Source of the DNA: a virus
Strand: one strand, 5' to 3'
IMG/VR virus record: IMGVR_UViG_3300006736_000124
Location: 1 to 20,509 of that record
Length of the DNA: 20,509 nucleotides
The translations under genes and the position numbers were made by a program. The notes beneath the pieces were generated by a model. It worked only from the letters and a program-made list of their open reading frames with translations. It was not told where the DNA came from and did not search any database. Below, piece by piece: positions 10,829 through 18,161 of the stretch (its first letter is position 1; the number at the start of each line of letters is the position of its first letter).

Positions 10829-11272
10829 TTAACTGATTTTAACAGTCAAAGGTTGCGCCTCGGGTCGAGTGGGTACTATGATCCTGAGAAGGCCATTTTC
10901 ATAACTAGCTACCGACTCGGACAAGTCAAGATTGTTGTCATAGTTGATATAAGTTTTTTGAAAACTACGGCGGGCAATTCGACGAGATGATTCTTCTTCA
11001 TCTCCCTCGTTTGTCTCGGCTCGAACCGTAATGCTCTTGTCTTCAGGCTTAACCTCAACAGAAAGATTTTCTTTTGAAAAGCCAGCCAAGGCAAACTCCA
11101 TCACGGTTTGGCCAGTTTCATCGCGATAAATATCCGCAACTGGGTATCCCTGTGTGGATTTCCGCAGCAAACTGTCGAAGTTTCCTGCGCCATGAAAAAT
11201 GTTATCAAAAACATCATCAAAGGTGGTTCGGCCCAAAAGACCTGGGCGGTACATTGTAAGTGAAGTATTCAT
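10829..11272 (-). CDS. hsp20: Hsp20/alpha-crystallin small heat-shock protein
   Basis: 147 aa with an alpha-crystallin domain from about residue 43 to 135: YPVADIYRDETGQTVMEFAL, GFSKENLSVEV, ITVRAET, RRSFQKTY, and the signature A-S-Y-E-N-G-L-L-R-I-I-V-P. The tail PLTVKIS is the I/V-x-I type used in oligomer assembly. Such ATP-independent holdases keep unfolding proteins soluble and are common in marine phages, where they are thought to aid virion protein folding. SD AGGAG lies upstream, and the gene is probably transcribed from a nearby TTGACG promoter. Length and domain are complete. Confidence 0.95.
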   Translation of the reverse strand: MNTSLTMYRPGLLGRTTFDDVFDNIFHGAGNFDSLLRKSTQGYPVADIYRDETGQTVMEFALAGFSKENLSVEVKPEDKSITVRAETNEGDEEESSRRIARRSFQKTYINYDNNLDLSESVASYENGLLRIIVPTRPEAQPLTVKIS

Positions 11273-11341
11273 ACTTATTTTCTCCTTTATTAAGCAAGTT
11301 TGAATGTTGCGGTCCCCTAATAGGCAGACTGCAGCAATAAT

Positions 11342-11369
11342 AATATAATCACCCTTTTAAATTCGTCAA
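11342..11369 (-). promoter_or_regulatory. Promoter TTGACG-N16-TATATT upstream of hsp20
   Basis: TTGACG (11364-11369) and TATATT (11342-11347), 16-nt spacing, in the 111-nt gap ahead of hsp20. A TTTACT (11378-11383) followed 16 nt later by TTTAAA overlaps it and may be a second, weaker copy of the array motif. Confidence 0.6.
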
Positions 11370-11383
11370 GGGCTAAAAGTAAA

Positions 11384-11719
11384 TTAATTTAATCTTGTTG
11401 ATACAGATAGCTCGTTAAGCTTTTCATTCGCTAATTTTTTAGAAAACATAAGGGTTTGTAATAACGTTAAAACTTGTTCTGTCATAACAACTTGACCATC
11501 TGGCTCGTCCTTCGCCGCTTCAACTTCTTCTTGTAAAAGTTTTGTTATATTAAAATTTGTCCAAAATACTTCTGCTAACAGCGCGCATATGCGGTCTTCT
11601 GCACCAACCTCCAAGTAGTGATGGAGTATTCCCCGGCATGTTTTAAATCCACCCTTGGCATTTTCAAGCATGCTTGCAAGTTGCTCTGGAGGCACTGCAT
11701 ATGTTTGTCCATCACTCAT
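11384..11719 (-). CDS. Hypothetical helical protein (111 aa)
   Basis: ATG 11717-11719, with GAGGCATCTTG upstream, overlaps the glutaredoxin stop by 8 nt. The product MSDGQTYAVPPEQLASML is followed by GGFKTCRGILHHYLEVGAED and long helices (LLQEEVEAAKDE, VLTLLQTLMFSKKLANEKL). No recognised family. It is last in the operon that includes GroEL and glutaredoxin. Function unknown. Confidence 0.72.
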   Translation of the reverse strand: MSDGQTYAVPPEQLASMLENAKGGFKTCRGILHHYLEVGAEDRICALLAEVFWTNFNITKLLQEEVEAAKDEPDGQVVMTEQVLTLLQTLMFSKKLANEKLNELSVSTRLN

Positions 11720-11957
11720 CAAGATGCCTCACTAAATCAGTGTATCCGCCAATAAAATTAATTTGATTGCCCTCCCTTTTAAAAACCATAGGCACGGTTT
11801 CATATGAGTAAGCCTCTTTTAGAAGCCCCAGCACCTCAGGTTGCTTATCAAAAGGAACAACAAAGTACTTTTCTTCTTTCTCTATAAGAACATCCTCGGC
11901 CAGTTTGCAAAAAGGACAAGAAGCTTTTACATATAAAATATATCTTTTATTTTCCAC
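11712..11957 (-). CDS. grx: Glutaredoxin
   Basis: 81 aa from GTG 11955-11957 (MENKRYILYVKAS), the usual glutaredoxin length; a longer in-frame extension overlaps the upstream gene. Active-site C14-P-F-C17, the cis-proline motif TVPMVF (54-59, P56) and GGYTDL (70-75) are all present. Phage glutaredoxins usually donate electrons to ribonucleotide reductase; no reductase gene is in this window. No SD is obvious, so translation may be coupled to the gene upstream, whose stop it overlaps by 11 nt. Confidence 0.93.
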   Translation of the reverse strand: MENKRYILYVKASCPFCKLAEDVLIEKEEKYFVVPFDKQPEVLGLLKEAYSYETVPMVFKREGNQINFIGGYTDLVRHLDE

Positions 11958-12261
11958 GCGTAGTATAGCTCTCAACTTGCTCACTAATCGATTCTGGATC
12001 GCCAACAACAACCAGCTGGCGCGCAAAACCATTCTCTGAAATGAATAGTTTGGTGAAGATATGGTTTTGATCCAAGTCTTCAATTAAAGATTTTTCTTTA
12101 TTTTCATTCGTCAGTGTATTATCCAACTGAAGATATAAAATAGAATGTGGGTTAATCCAGATGTCGGATAGTGAATATTCCTTTTTCACATGTGGGTTGT
12201 CGTCCAATCCTCCGCGCGTAACACATACTGTGCTGTGGTTGATTTGTCTAAGTTTGATCAT
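11947..12261 (-). CDS. Hypothetical conserved phage protein (104 aa)
   Basis: ATG-started, MIKLRQINHSTVCVTRGG, then LSDIWINPHSILYLQLD, HIFTKLFISENGFARQLVVVGDPESI. The sequence order (MIKLRQI, W-I-N-P-x-x-I, T-x-L-x-I-x-x-G, VVVG-P) resembles short proteins in other marine phages and distantly FlbD-type folds. It is predicted to be beta-rich. Function unknown. It overlaps neighbours on both sides by 11-14 nt. Confidence 0.72.
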   Translation of the reverse strand: MIKLRQINHSTVCVTRGGLDDNPHVKKEYSLSDIWINPHSILYLQLDNTLTNENKEKSLIEDLDQNHIFTKLFISENGFARQLVVVGDPESISEQVESYTTRGK

Positions 12262-12466
12262 AAATTCCTCTTAAGTGTTTTTTTTCAATTAACCATGTGC
12301 TGTTATCGTGCAAGACTCTTAATTTGTCTCCCATGTCCTCAAGTAAAATAACGTTAATGGGTTTTTTTAATTTTATATAATTCTTCACTGTATTATCTTC
12401 AACGACAGAAAGCATATAAGATTCCGCCGGAACATATATTAAATCATATTTCCTCTTTTTCTTCAT
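12248..12466 (-). CDS. Small SH3-like hypothetical protein (72 aa)
   Basis: ATG 12464-12466 preceded by GAGGAAACTATTG; an in-frame extension to 12589 is neighbour sequence. The product begins MKKKRKYDLIYVPAESY, continues with INVILLEDMGDKLRVLHDNSTWLIEKKHLRGI. The order of short strands with LRVLHDNSTWLIEKKHL resembles the V-x-W and tail region of the array proteins and other SH3-like domains, but the G-D-L-V head is absent. Kinship to the array is only a suggestion. Confidence 0.65.
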   Translation of the reverse strand: MKKKRKYDLIYVPAESYMLSVVEDNTVKNYIKLKKPINVILLEDMGDKLRVLHDNSTWLIEKKHLRGIYDQT

Positions 12467-12764
12467 CAATAGTTTCCTCCTGTTCTTCCTCGGTCGGTCC
12501 CGGCTCGGATCCGGGAGGCTGGGCTTCTCTAATAACAGCTTCAAGCCAGCCCGATGCGATACTAGCTGCGTCGTCGAGCGCATGATCAATGTTGGTCAAG
12601 CTTCCCCGTAAAGAGTCAATTTGAGAAAGCAATTCGCTAACCTGCCAATAATTAAATTTTTGATTTGACAACATCCCTAACTCACCTTGCACTCGCACAA
12701 GAGTATCGATTACAATACTCGATACTTCGTCTAACTCACACGTTTTCTGCACTTTAACCTTCAT
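12444..12764 (-). CDS. Hypothetical coiled-coil protein with acidic tail (106 aa)
   Basis: ATG 12762-12764 with AGGAG 9 nt upstream, overlapping the GroEL stop by 11 nt; the TTG nine bases earlier sits on the SD. The product is helical (SSIVIDTLVRVQGELGML, VSELLSQIDSLRGSL) and ends in an acidic tail (TEEEQEETIDEEKEEI) whose codons provide SDs for the next gene. Position after GroEL might suggest a co-chaperone, but it has no GroES features. Function unknown. Confidence 0.7.
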   Translation of the reverse strand: MKVKVQKTCELDEVSSIVIDTLVRVQGELGMLSNQKFNYWQVSELLSQIDSLRGSLTNIDHALDDAASIASGWLEAVIREAQPPGSEPGPTEEEQEETIDEEKEEI

Positions 12765-14349
12765 TTTTCTCAACTCCTATTAAGCATGTTGATGTTGTCA
12801 GTAGGGTCGTGACAACTGATACCGCGTTTTTCAAAGCTACAATCGTAACCTTAGCCGGATCAATAATCCCACAATCAAACATATCAACAACTCGTTCTTC
12901 CAAAAAATCATATCCAAGCCGATTGCTTTTTTTCTTCTTATTTTGTTTCAAAATGGCGTCAACAACCAAATCTCCACTGAGGCCGCAATTTTTTGCCATC
13001 TGTCTAGCCGGGGCCTCCAGTGTTTTTAATAATGTTTCCACGCCAAACGCCTCTGCCGGGGTTTTTGTTTTTACTTTTATATTGCGAGATAATAAAAGTG
13101 CGGTGCCTCCACCAGCCACCAAGCCCAGCTCTTGAGCAGATTTGACAGCCTCAAGTGCATCCTCAATTCTATACCGTTTTTCAACCATTTCTACTTCGCT
13201 TGATGCGCCAACCTCAACTATTGCAATTCCACTCATAAGTCGAGCCACCCTCTCTTGTAACACCCTAGCTTCCTTGAAATTCTCCGTTTGTTTTATTTCA
13301 GACTTTAAAGACTCAATGCGCTCTTCAATTGTCTCCCAGCTTCCGGCGCCATCAACAATGATTGTGGAGTTCTTTTCAATGTCAATACTCTTACACTGTC
13401 CCAGGTCGGCCAGCTTCATATCCTCTAGTTTTATTCCTGAAGAGCGGGAGACAAAAGTAGCACCGGTAACTAGCGCCAAATCAGATAATATTTGTCTTCG
13501 CTCTTTGCCATATCGAGGAGCCTTACATGCCGCGACCTTCATCGTCCCCCGTACCGTGTTCATTATTAGCGCCGCCAGAGCTTGACTCTCCACTGCATCT
13601 GCTACCAAAACGAATGGTCTTCCTTCGCGAGCTACCTGCTCGAGCGTAGGTAAAATCTGCTGAACGTGTTCAATTTTATGATCTGTAACTAATATCAGAG
13701 GATCCTTATACTCAGCGACGTTCTTTCTTTCGTTCGTTACAAATGCCTTTGCGGCATAACCAGCATCAAACCTGAATCCTTCAACCATTGTAAGCTTGGT
13801 TTCTTCGGTGCGCCCTGCGCGCACAGTCACCAGGCCATTGTCACCAGCTTGGTCAGCGGCAGTAGCAATTAACTTTCCTATGGCAGCGTCATTATTTGCT
13901 GATATAGCCGCGACATTTTCAATATCCTCATAAGATTCGACAGGGATTGAACTTTCTTTGATGTTTTTAATAACTTCTTTTGCAGCTGCCTCAATACCCT
14001 TTTTCATTTCCAGAGGATCGTGACCACCCCTAATATATTTTTGTGCCTCATTGTATAGTGTACGCGCCAAAACAGTAGACGTGGTTGTTCCATCTCCTGC
14101 TGATGAATTTGTATTCTCGGCTACCTCTTTCAACACAGATGCAGCAGCATCCTCAAACGGATCATCTGATGAAAAAAACCTAGCTACAGTCACACCATCT
14201 TTTGTGATCACCGGCCTGCTTGTTCCGCTTCTTAGCATCACGTTCCGCCCGCGCGGCCCAAGCGTAACTGATACACAGTCCGCCAAGTCATTAACACCCT
14301 TCGCTAATTTCTCTTGCAATGCGTCAAGAGAGAGAGACACTTTATTCAT
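12754..14349 (-). CDS. groEL: GroEL-type chaperonin (Hsp60)
   Basis: 531 aa, close to the 548 of E. coli GroEL, collinear over its whole length. Equatorial nucleotide motifs LGPRGRNVML (30-39) and GDGTTTSTVLA (85-95, D86) are present, the apical region carries QQILPTLEQVAREGRPFVLVA and KVAACKAPRYG, and the catalytic aspartate is D397 in RIEDAL, followed by VAGGGTALLL. The C-terminus ends LIGVEKNEG with no GGM repeat tail. It would fold phage proteins in an ATP-driven ring; no GroES gene is in this window. ATG start, SD AGAGGTCAATT, own promoter 20 nt upstream. Neighbours are small unknown genes and Hsp20. Confidence 0.97.
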   Translation of the reverse strand: MNKVSLSLDALQEKLAKGVNDLADCVSVTLGPRGRNVMLRSGTSRPVITKDGVTVARFFSSDDPFEDAAASVLKEVAENTNSSAGDGTTTSTVLARTLYNEAQKYIRGGHDPLEMKKGIEAAAKEVIKNIKESSIPVESYEDIENVAAISANNDAAIGKLIATAADQAGDNGLVTVRAGRTEETKLTMVEGFRFDAGYAAKAFVTNERKNVAEYKDPLILVTDHKIEHVQQILPTLEQVAREGRPFVLVADAVESQALAALIMNTVRGTMKVAACKAPRYGKERRQILSDLALVTGATFVSRSSGIKLEDMKLADLGQCKSIDIEKNSTIIVDGAGSWETIEERIESLKSEIKQTENFKEARVLQERVARLMSGIAIVEVGASSEVEMVEKRYRIEDALEAVKSAQELGLVAGGGTALLLSRNIKVKTKTPAEAFGVETLLKTLEAPARQMAKNCGLSGDLVVDAILKQNKKKKSNRLGYDFLEERVVDMFDCGIIDPAKVTIVALKNAVSVVTTLLTTSTCLIGVEKNEG

Positions 14350-14367
14350 AATTGACCTCTATAGAAC

Positions 14368-14395
14368 AATATAGGACAAAATAAACAAAAATCAA
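14368..14395 (-). promoter_or_regulatory. Promoter TTGATT-N16-TATATT upstream of groEL
   Basis: TTGATT (14390-14395) and TATATT (14368-14373), 16-nt spacer, in the 53-nt AT-rich gap before groEL. An overlapping TTTATT-N16-TATAGA is also present. The leader carries AGAGG 7 nt before the ATG. Confidence 0.6.
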
Positions 14396-14402
14396 GGGCT
14401 CC

Positions 14403-16097
14403 TCAAACTTTTTTTCGTACTTCTTGAGTTTTAGTTTCAATATTGTCTGCGGCATGAATCGCCGCCACAGCTTCGCTATCGACCTTCAGACCTCCAGCGA
14501 AGTAACTTTGAATGTTCGTCGTCAACATTTTAAGATTATCAAAAATAGCAAAAACACTTTCGTTAACCAAACTAATAACTTGATCCAGCATTTTTTGAAT
14601 TGCCTCGGGGCCCACGTGAACCGTGCCAATATATACACTACTCTGTCCTTCTGGTAAGGCTGAGTGTGGCGACGCCAAGGTGGCAATCTTTTTAGCCATG
14701 TTGCCCGTCAAGTTAAAATGACCATTACTCACATAACCATGAGAGTTTAACAAGGCTTGAATTTTTTGTTCTTTCGATAGCTTTTGGTACGCAGCCAAAG
14801 ATTTCTTAATCAAAGCTTCATCGTCCTTGCCTCCAAAATATTCATCACTAATTGCCTTCTTTCTCTTTAGTTGTGCAGCGGTATGAGAATATTTTGTAAC
14901 AATATCTTCATTGGCTCTCAACAATGCCAAGACGAGATCTCTTCGCTGGTGAGTGTTCGTACCATCAAAAAGGCCCGCAATTTCTCTATCAACAGCCCTC
15001 TGCCCCAGGTGAGCTTTGCCACGAATCGGATCGCTGCCAGAAAAAATAGAATCTTTCTTAGCGTAGTCCAGAGTTTGGAATAGGTCTTTAAAGTTGATTG
15101 CTCCCAAAATCTTGTGCGCTTCTACTTTTATAATCTCGGCCTTTGCCAAGTTCAAAAATTCAGCCTCGACTTCTTCCGCAGAAGGATATTTTCCTCCCTC
15201 GGGAAGATTCGCAGAGACGTCGACCAGTTCTGGTTTTTTCTTTCTCCTCCGTATACTATTAATGAACCTCCTTGGTAAAATGATGTTTTTTTGCGAACCT
15301 TCTTTACCTGAGCTTGAAGCAGCTAGAATGGAAAAAACATTATCTAATGTAAAATTAAATCTGTACCAATCAATTTTACCATTTCTTTGCAGTGGGTTCT
15401 CTGGATCGATCTTGTCGATATCCTTCATGCAAACAACATACTGCATATAGTGTGGCTCTTTGATAAGATCTTTTACCAAGTCCTTATAACTTCCACCAAC
15501 CTCGACCGAGCCCTCCTTATATAACTTAAGAGAGATGGGTGTGCCGGCAGCGTCCGTCAAATCAGCAATAGTATTTTGGCCCGTTGGAATTTGTTGTCCT
15601 TTAAGAAGTACTGCCAAGAAAGACTCAAAAGAAAAGCCCGCAGACGACGCATTAAAGTTAGTTAAGATCTTAGTCAAGGTTTTATAAAACACCAAATAAG
15701 ATAATACAGAAGAAATTTTCCCCGATGGAGTTTTTTTACCTAAACCAAGCTTGTTCATCAAACTCTCGTCCATATTATAAAAGCTACTTAGAGAATCTAA
15801 TTTGGCCGGAAGATCACCACCTCCAATATTTGTCAGAAAATTCATTAACTGGCCGCGGGCTGTCGAAGAAAACCCCTTGCTACCTTCTGGGGTTGAAACG
15901 TCCGACCACCCAATCTCAGAAATTGGAATGTCGGGGATTGCAGCGATGGTCAACCCCCTTTGTTCTTGTCCTTCAAAAAGGAACTGGAGTTTGTTTAAAT
16001 TCTTCTCTTGCTCGTCAATCATAGAAAATAAACTTTCTAAAGTTAAATTTTCTGGAAAATAGCTTTCTTTAATAGCGTTAAGTTCTTTTTTGTTCAC
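14403..16097 (-). CDS. Large hypothetical protein, possible PD-(D/E)XK-like core (564 aa)
   Basis: GTG start with GAGGGTACCTCT upstream. The segment GFSFESFLAVLLKG (154-167), NTIADLTDAAGTPISLKLY (175-193) and GGSYKDLVKDL (201-211) is typical of a domain I have seen in marine phage proteins: E158, D179 and K191 fall where the metal and catalytic residues of a PD-(D/E)XK nuclease would, although S189 replaces the usual acidic or Q residue. A basic stretch (SIRRRKKKP) and helical regions follow. It sits between ClpP-like protease and GroEL, so a virion or head-assembly role is possible. I cannot assign function. Confidence 0.6.
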   Translation of the reverse strand: MNKKELNAIKESYFPENLTLESLFSMIDEQEKNLNKLQFLFEGQEQRGLTIAAIPDIPISEIGWSDVSTPEGSKGFSSTARGQLMNFLTNIGGGDLPAKLDSLSSFYNMDESLMNKLGLGKKTPSGKISSVLSYLVFYKTLTKILTNFNASSAGFSFESFLAVLLKGQQIPTGQNTIADLTDAAGTPISLKLYKEGSVEVGGSYKDLVKDLIKEPHYMQYVVCMKDIDKIDPENPLQRNGKIDWYRFNFTLDNVFSILAASSSGKEGSQKNIILPRRFINSIRRRKKKPELVDVSANLPEGGKYPSAEEVEAEFLNLAKAEIIKVEAHKILGAINFKDLFQTLDYAKKDSIFSGSDPIRGKAHLGQRAVDREIAGLFDGTNTHQRRDLVLALLRANEDIVTKYSHTAAQLKRKKAISDEYFGGKDDEALIKKSLAAYQKLSKEQKIQALLNSHGYVSNGHFNLTGNMAKKIATLASPHSALPEGQSSVYIGTVHVGPEAIQKMLDQVISLVNESVFAIFDNLKMLTTNIQSYFAGGLKVDSEAVAAIHAADNIETKTQEVRKKV

Positions 16098-16123
16098 AGA
16101 GGTACCCTCAAGATAATTAGTAC

Positions 16124-16771
16124 CTAGACGATGATATCGGCTATTCCTAGTTCAACCGCTTCCGTGGCGTTAAGATAGACATTCGTTTTCTTGTCCATGA
16201 GCTTCTTAATATAACGAGCAGTCATGTCTGTTTCAGATGCCAGCGCACCAACATATAGTTTTTGTGTAAACTTAGCTTCTTCAAATTCATTTTCAACATC
16301 TGACAAGTGTCCGTGCTGTCCGGCAACAACGCCATGGATCATAAGTCGACAATGCTTGCCTATTCGCCTTTCCCCTTTTGTGCCACCAGCCAACAACAGC
16401 ACACCAGCCGACATGACTTTTCCAATTCCGTGTGTACAAACTGGACTGAGATCTCTAATTTGTCTTATGACATCATAAACCGCAAACATCTCATTTGCTG
16501 CACCGCCATAAGTTGAAACATAGAATTCTATAGGCGCGAACGTTTCAACTAGTTTAGAACCTTCATCGTCAGGATCTTCTCTTATAACTTCTCGGCCAGC
16601 TTCATGCAGAGCCAGCAAGCCAAAAACGGCGTCAGCGCATTTTTCTTCCGTAATGTCGCCGTATATGCCGGTAATTCTTAGTGTGGGTTTGTCAAGTGCA
16701 GAGTTTATGAACGTTATTAAATTCGAATTGTCTTCATCTGTTTCATCTTTCTTCTTCTCATTAAAATCCAA
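16124..16771 (-). CDS. ClpP-like serine protease (S14 fold), possible prohead protease
   Basis: 215 aa. Strand IEFYVSTYGGAANEMFAVYD matches the ClpP substrate-binding and oxyanion region, Ser121 lies in KVMSAGVLLLAGG and His146 in RLMIHGV, exactly 25 residues apart as in E. coli ClpP (S97, H122). The third triad position, aligned on YLNATEAVELG with FLSAPEAVEYG, appears to be N197, not D. Phages use ClpP-fold enzymes to process prohead proteins, and the acidic repeat protein next door would be a plausible scaffold substrate. TTG start with GGAG upstream; a terminator precedes it, so it may rely on read-through or an unseen promoter. Confidence 0.82.
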   Translation of the reverse strand: MDFNEKKKDETDEDNSNLITFINSALDKPTLRITGIYGDITEEKCADAVFGLLALHEAGREVIREDPDDEGSKLVETFAPIEFYVSTYGGAANEMFAVYDVIRQIRDLSPVCTHGIGKVMSAGVLLLAGGTKGERRIGKHCRLMIHGVVAGQHGHLSDVENEFEEAKFTQKLYVGALASETDMTARYIKKLMDKKTNVYLNATEAVELGIADIIV

Positions 16772-16794
16772 TTAAAGCTCCGTTGTTTTTATAC

Positions 16795-16831
16795 AAAAAA
16801 GGCAGGGATAGGCTGGTCCCCTGCCTTTTTT
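16795..16831. terminator. Bidirectional rho-independent terminator
   Basis: GGCAGGG (16801-16807) pairs with CCCTGCC (16819-16825) around an 11-nt loop, with A6 before and T6 after, extending to a 13-bp stem. On the minus strand the hairpin is followed by a T-run and lies 22 nt after the acidic protein gene, so it should end that transcript before clpP. Confidence 0.92.
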
Positions 16832-16852
16832 ATTTCTCACCGTGATACACTT

Positions 16853-17551
16853 TTATCGCCTTCGCTTTCGGCCTTTCCGAGAGCGGCGGCTAGCCTGCAA
16901 GATGCGAGCAGCTACGCGGCGCGTTACCTCATTAACAAGGTCTTCTTCGTCAAGCTCTTCTTCTTCATAAAGTTCTTCTTCCATATATCCTTCGTCGCCA
17001 AGATCTTCAAGATCAAGTTCTTCCTCCATGTAGAGATTGGCGTTCTCAAGATATTCCATGAGCGCAGCTTCTTCCTCTTCTTCGGGGGCGCCAGCTTCGG
17101 GGGGCATGCCGGGGGGCATGCCAGCTTCTTCTTCACCTGGCATATCAGTTTCTTCTTCACCTGGCATGCCGGCTTCTTCTTCACCTGGCATGCCGGCTTC
17201 TTCTTCGCCTGCTTCCATGGAAACTTCCGGGGCACCGGGAATCCCACCAAGAGCATCAACGATGGCAGATACGACCGTTTCGACCGCAGCTTCCATGGCC
17301 TCATCTTCGCCGGCGGCGCCGGGCTCTTCTACGGGCTCCTCACCTTCGGCGGGCGGCTCATCTAAACCCAGGGCCTCTTCGCCCTCGGGGCCTTCTGCCT
17401 CCTCAGGTGGCGCTTCCGGTTCATCTTCCTCGGCTTCAGCCAGGCTATGCTCGTTCAAGCGTCCAATAAAATTACTAGCAGCATCTTTGCCTAAGTTTGC
17501 ATGCTTCATAAATTTTTTAATTTCAGACTCGGATAAGAGTGTTTTGCTCAT
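16853..17551 (-). CDS. Acidic repeat protein, possible prohead core/scaffold component
   Basis: 232 aa. The head MSKTLLSESEIKKFMKHANLG resembles N-termini of acidic core proteins in marine T4-like phages. Most of the rest is E, P, A, G and M, including four copies of EEEAGMPG-like octapeptides (about residues 112-143) and a MEEELDLEDL region. The C-terminus is basic (ARILQASRRSRKGRKRRR), giving a strongly bipolar protein that could coat DNA or organise a prohead. The SD is GAAGGAG and the terminator is just downstream. Location next to the ClpP-like protease supports a head role; this is inference. Confidence 0.65.
   Translation of the reverse strand: MSKTLLSESEIKKFMKHANLGKDAASNFIGRLNEHSLAEAEEDEPEAPPEEAEGPEGEEALGLDEPPAEGEEPVEEPGAAGEDEAMEAAVETVVSAIVDALGGIPGAPEVSMEAGEEEAGMPGEEEAGMPGEEETDMPGEEEAGMPPGMPPEAGAPEEEEEAALMEYLENANLYMEEELDLEDLGDEGYMEEELYEEEELDEEDLVNEVTRRVAARILQASRRSRKGRKRRR
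17121..17216 (-). repeat. 24-bp tandem repeat, 4 copies, in acidic protein gene
   Basis: Four 24-bp units (17121, 17145, 17169, 17193) encode EEEAGMPG-like octapeptides; the middle two are almost identical and the outer ones have diverged. Copy number could vary by slippage without breaking the frame. Confidence 0.85.
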
Positions 17552-17592
17552 TTTCTTTTTTCTCCTTCAGAAAACCTTAAAGGTATCACATA

Positions 17593-17832
17593 TTAAATAG
17601 AATCTTTATCGAAGAAAAGACTTATTTTTTTTATGGCTTTGTCTTCAATTTGCTTTATTCTCACAAAGCTGACTCCTAATCTTTTTGCTACCTCTCGTAA
17701 AGTCATATAACCATTCTTTTCTATTGCTTCAAAAGTACAATTTAAATCATCTTTATACTTTATATAGTAGGTACATTCTTTTATTGGACAAGGTGTGTTC
17801 AAATCCTTGCACACTTTTAAACAGTCTCTCAT
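17593..17832 (-). CDS. Small Cys-rich protein with sigma-70 region 4-type HTH (79 aa)
   Basis: The C-terminal half MTLREVAKRLGVSFVRIKQI (43-62) and EDKAIKKI is a classical sigma region 4.2 helix-turn-helix of the kind that contacts -35 DNA. The N-terminal half carries C4, C8, C15, C20 and C32, a possible zinc or Fe-S site (CPIKEC and DLNC). There is no region 2, so it is not a complete sigma factor but could be an adaptor that redirects host polymerase. It is coupled by an ATGA overlap to the gene upstream. Transcription control of late genes is an attractive but unproven role. Confidence 0.78.
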   Translation of the reverse strand: MRDCLKVCKDLNTPCPIKECTYYIKYKDDLNCTFEAIEKNGYMTLREVAKRLGVSFVRIKQIEDKAIKKISLFFDKDSI

Positions 17833-18161
17833 ATATCATTCTCCAAAATATCAAATATATTCTCTATTTCATCTTCCCCAAGAGCAAGGTCCTTAGATAA
17901 CTGCTCGCCATGGCGCTGCAGCTTTAAAGACTTTGTTCGACGAGACTTGCCCTGTAGTTTATATTTTTCTTTACACTCGTTTATAAACTCAACAACATGT
18001 GAATCGTTTTCAATATAACCTGTAACCATCATGCGTAAAAATTGAGATTGATTTATACCATCATGGCTGCACCTTATCTTAAGTTGGGCGTGGCGTTGTG
18101 GTGTATCATAAAACATTATTTTCTTTCTATCGTTGGGATCTGGGATTGTAATATCTTTCAT
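17829..18161 (-). CDS. Conserved phage protein, possible transcription regulator (110 aa)
   Basis: ATG with GGAGCTATAG upstream. The product [64 protein letters not shown] and a basic GKSRRTKSLK segment resembles a conserved phage family seen next to small sigma-4 proteins. QLKIRCSHDGINQSQFLRMMV has the strand-helix-helix look of a ribbon-helix-helix DNA-binding domain. It is coupled on both sides by ATGA overlaps with IMPDH-like and sigma-4 genes. DNA binding is inferred. Confidence 0.7.
   Translation of the reverse strand: MKDITIPDPNDRKKIMFYDTPQRHAQLKIRCSHDGINQSQFLRMMVTGYIENDSHVVEFINECKEKYKLQGKSRRTKSLKLQRHGEQLSKDLALGEDEIENIFDILENDI

Noticed and set aside
17037-17600. Plus-strand 187-codon frame rich in S, P and A
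   Set aside because: It is the antisense of the GC-rich, repetitive acidic protein gene, has no SD, and would be the only plus-strand gene.
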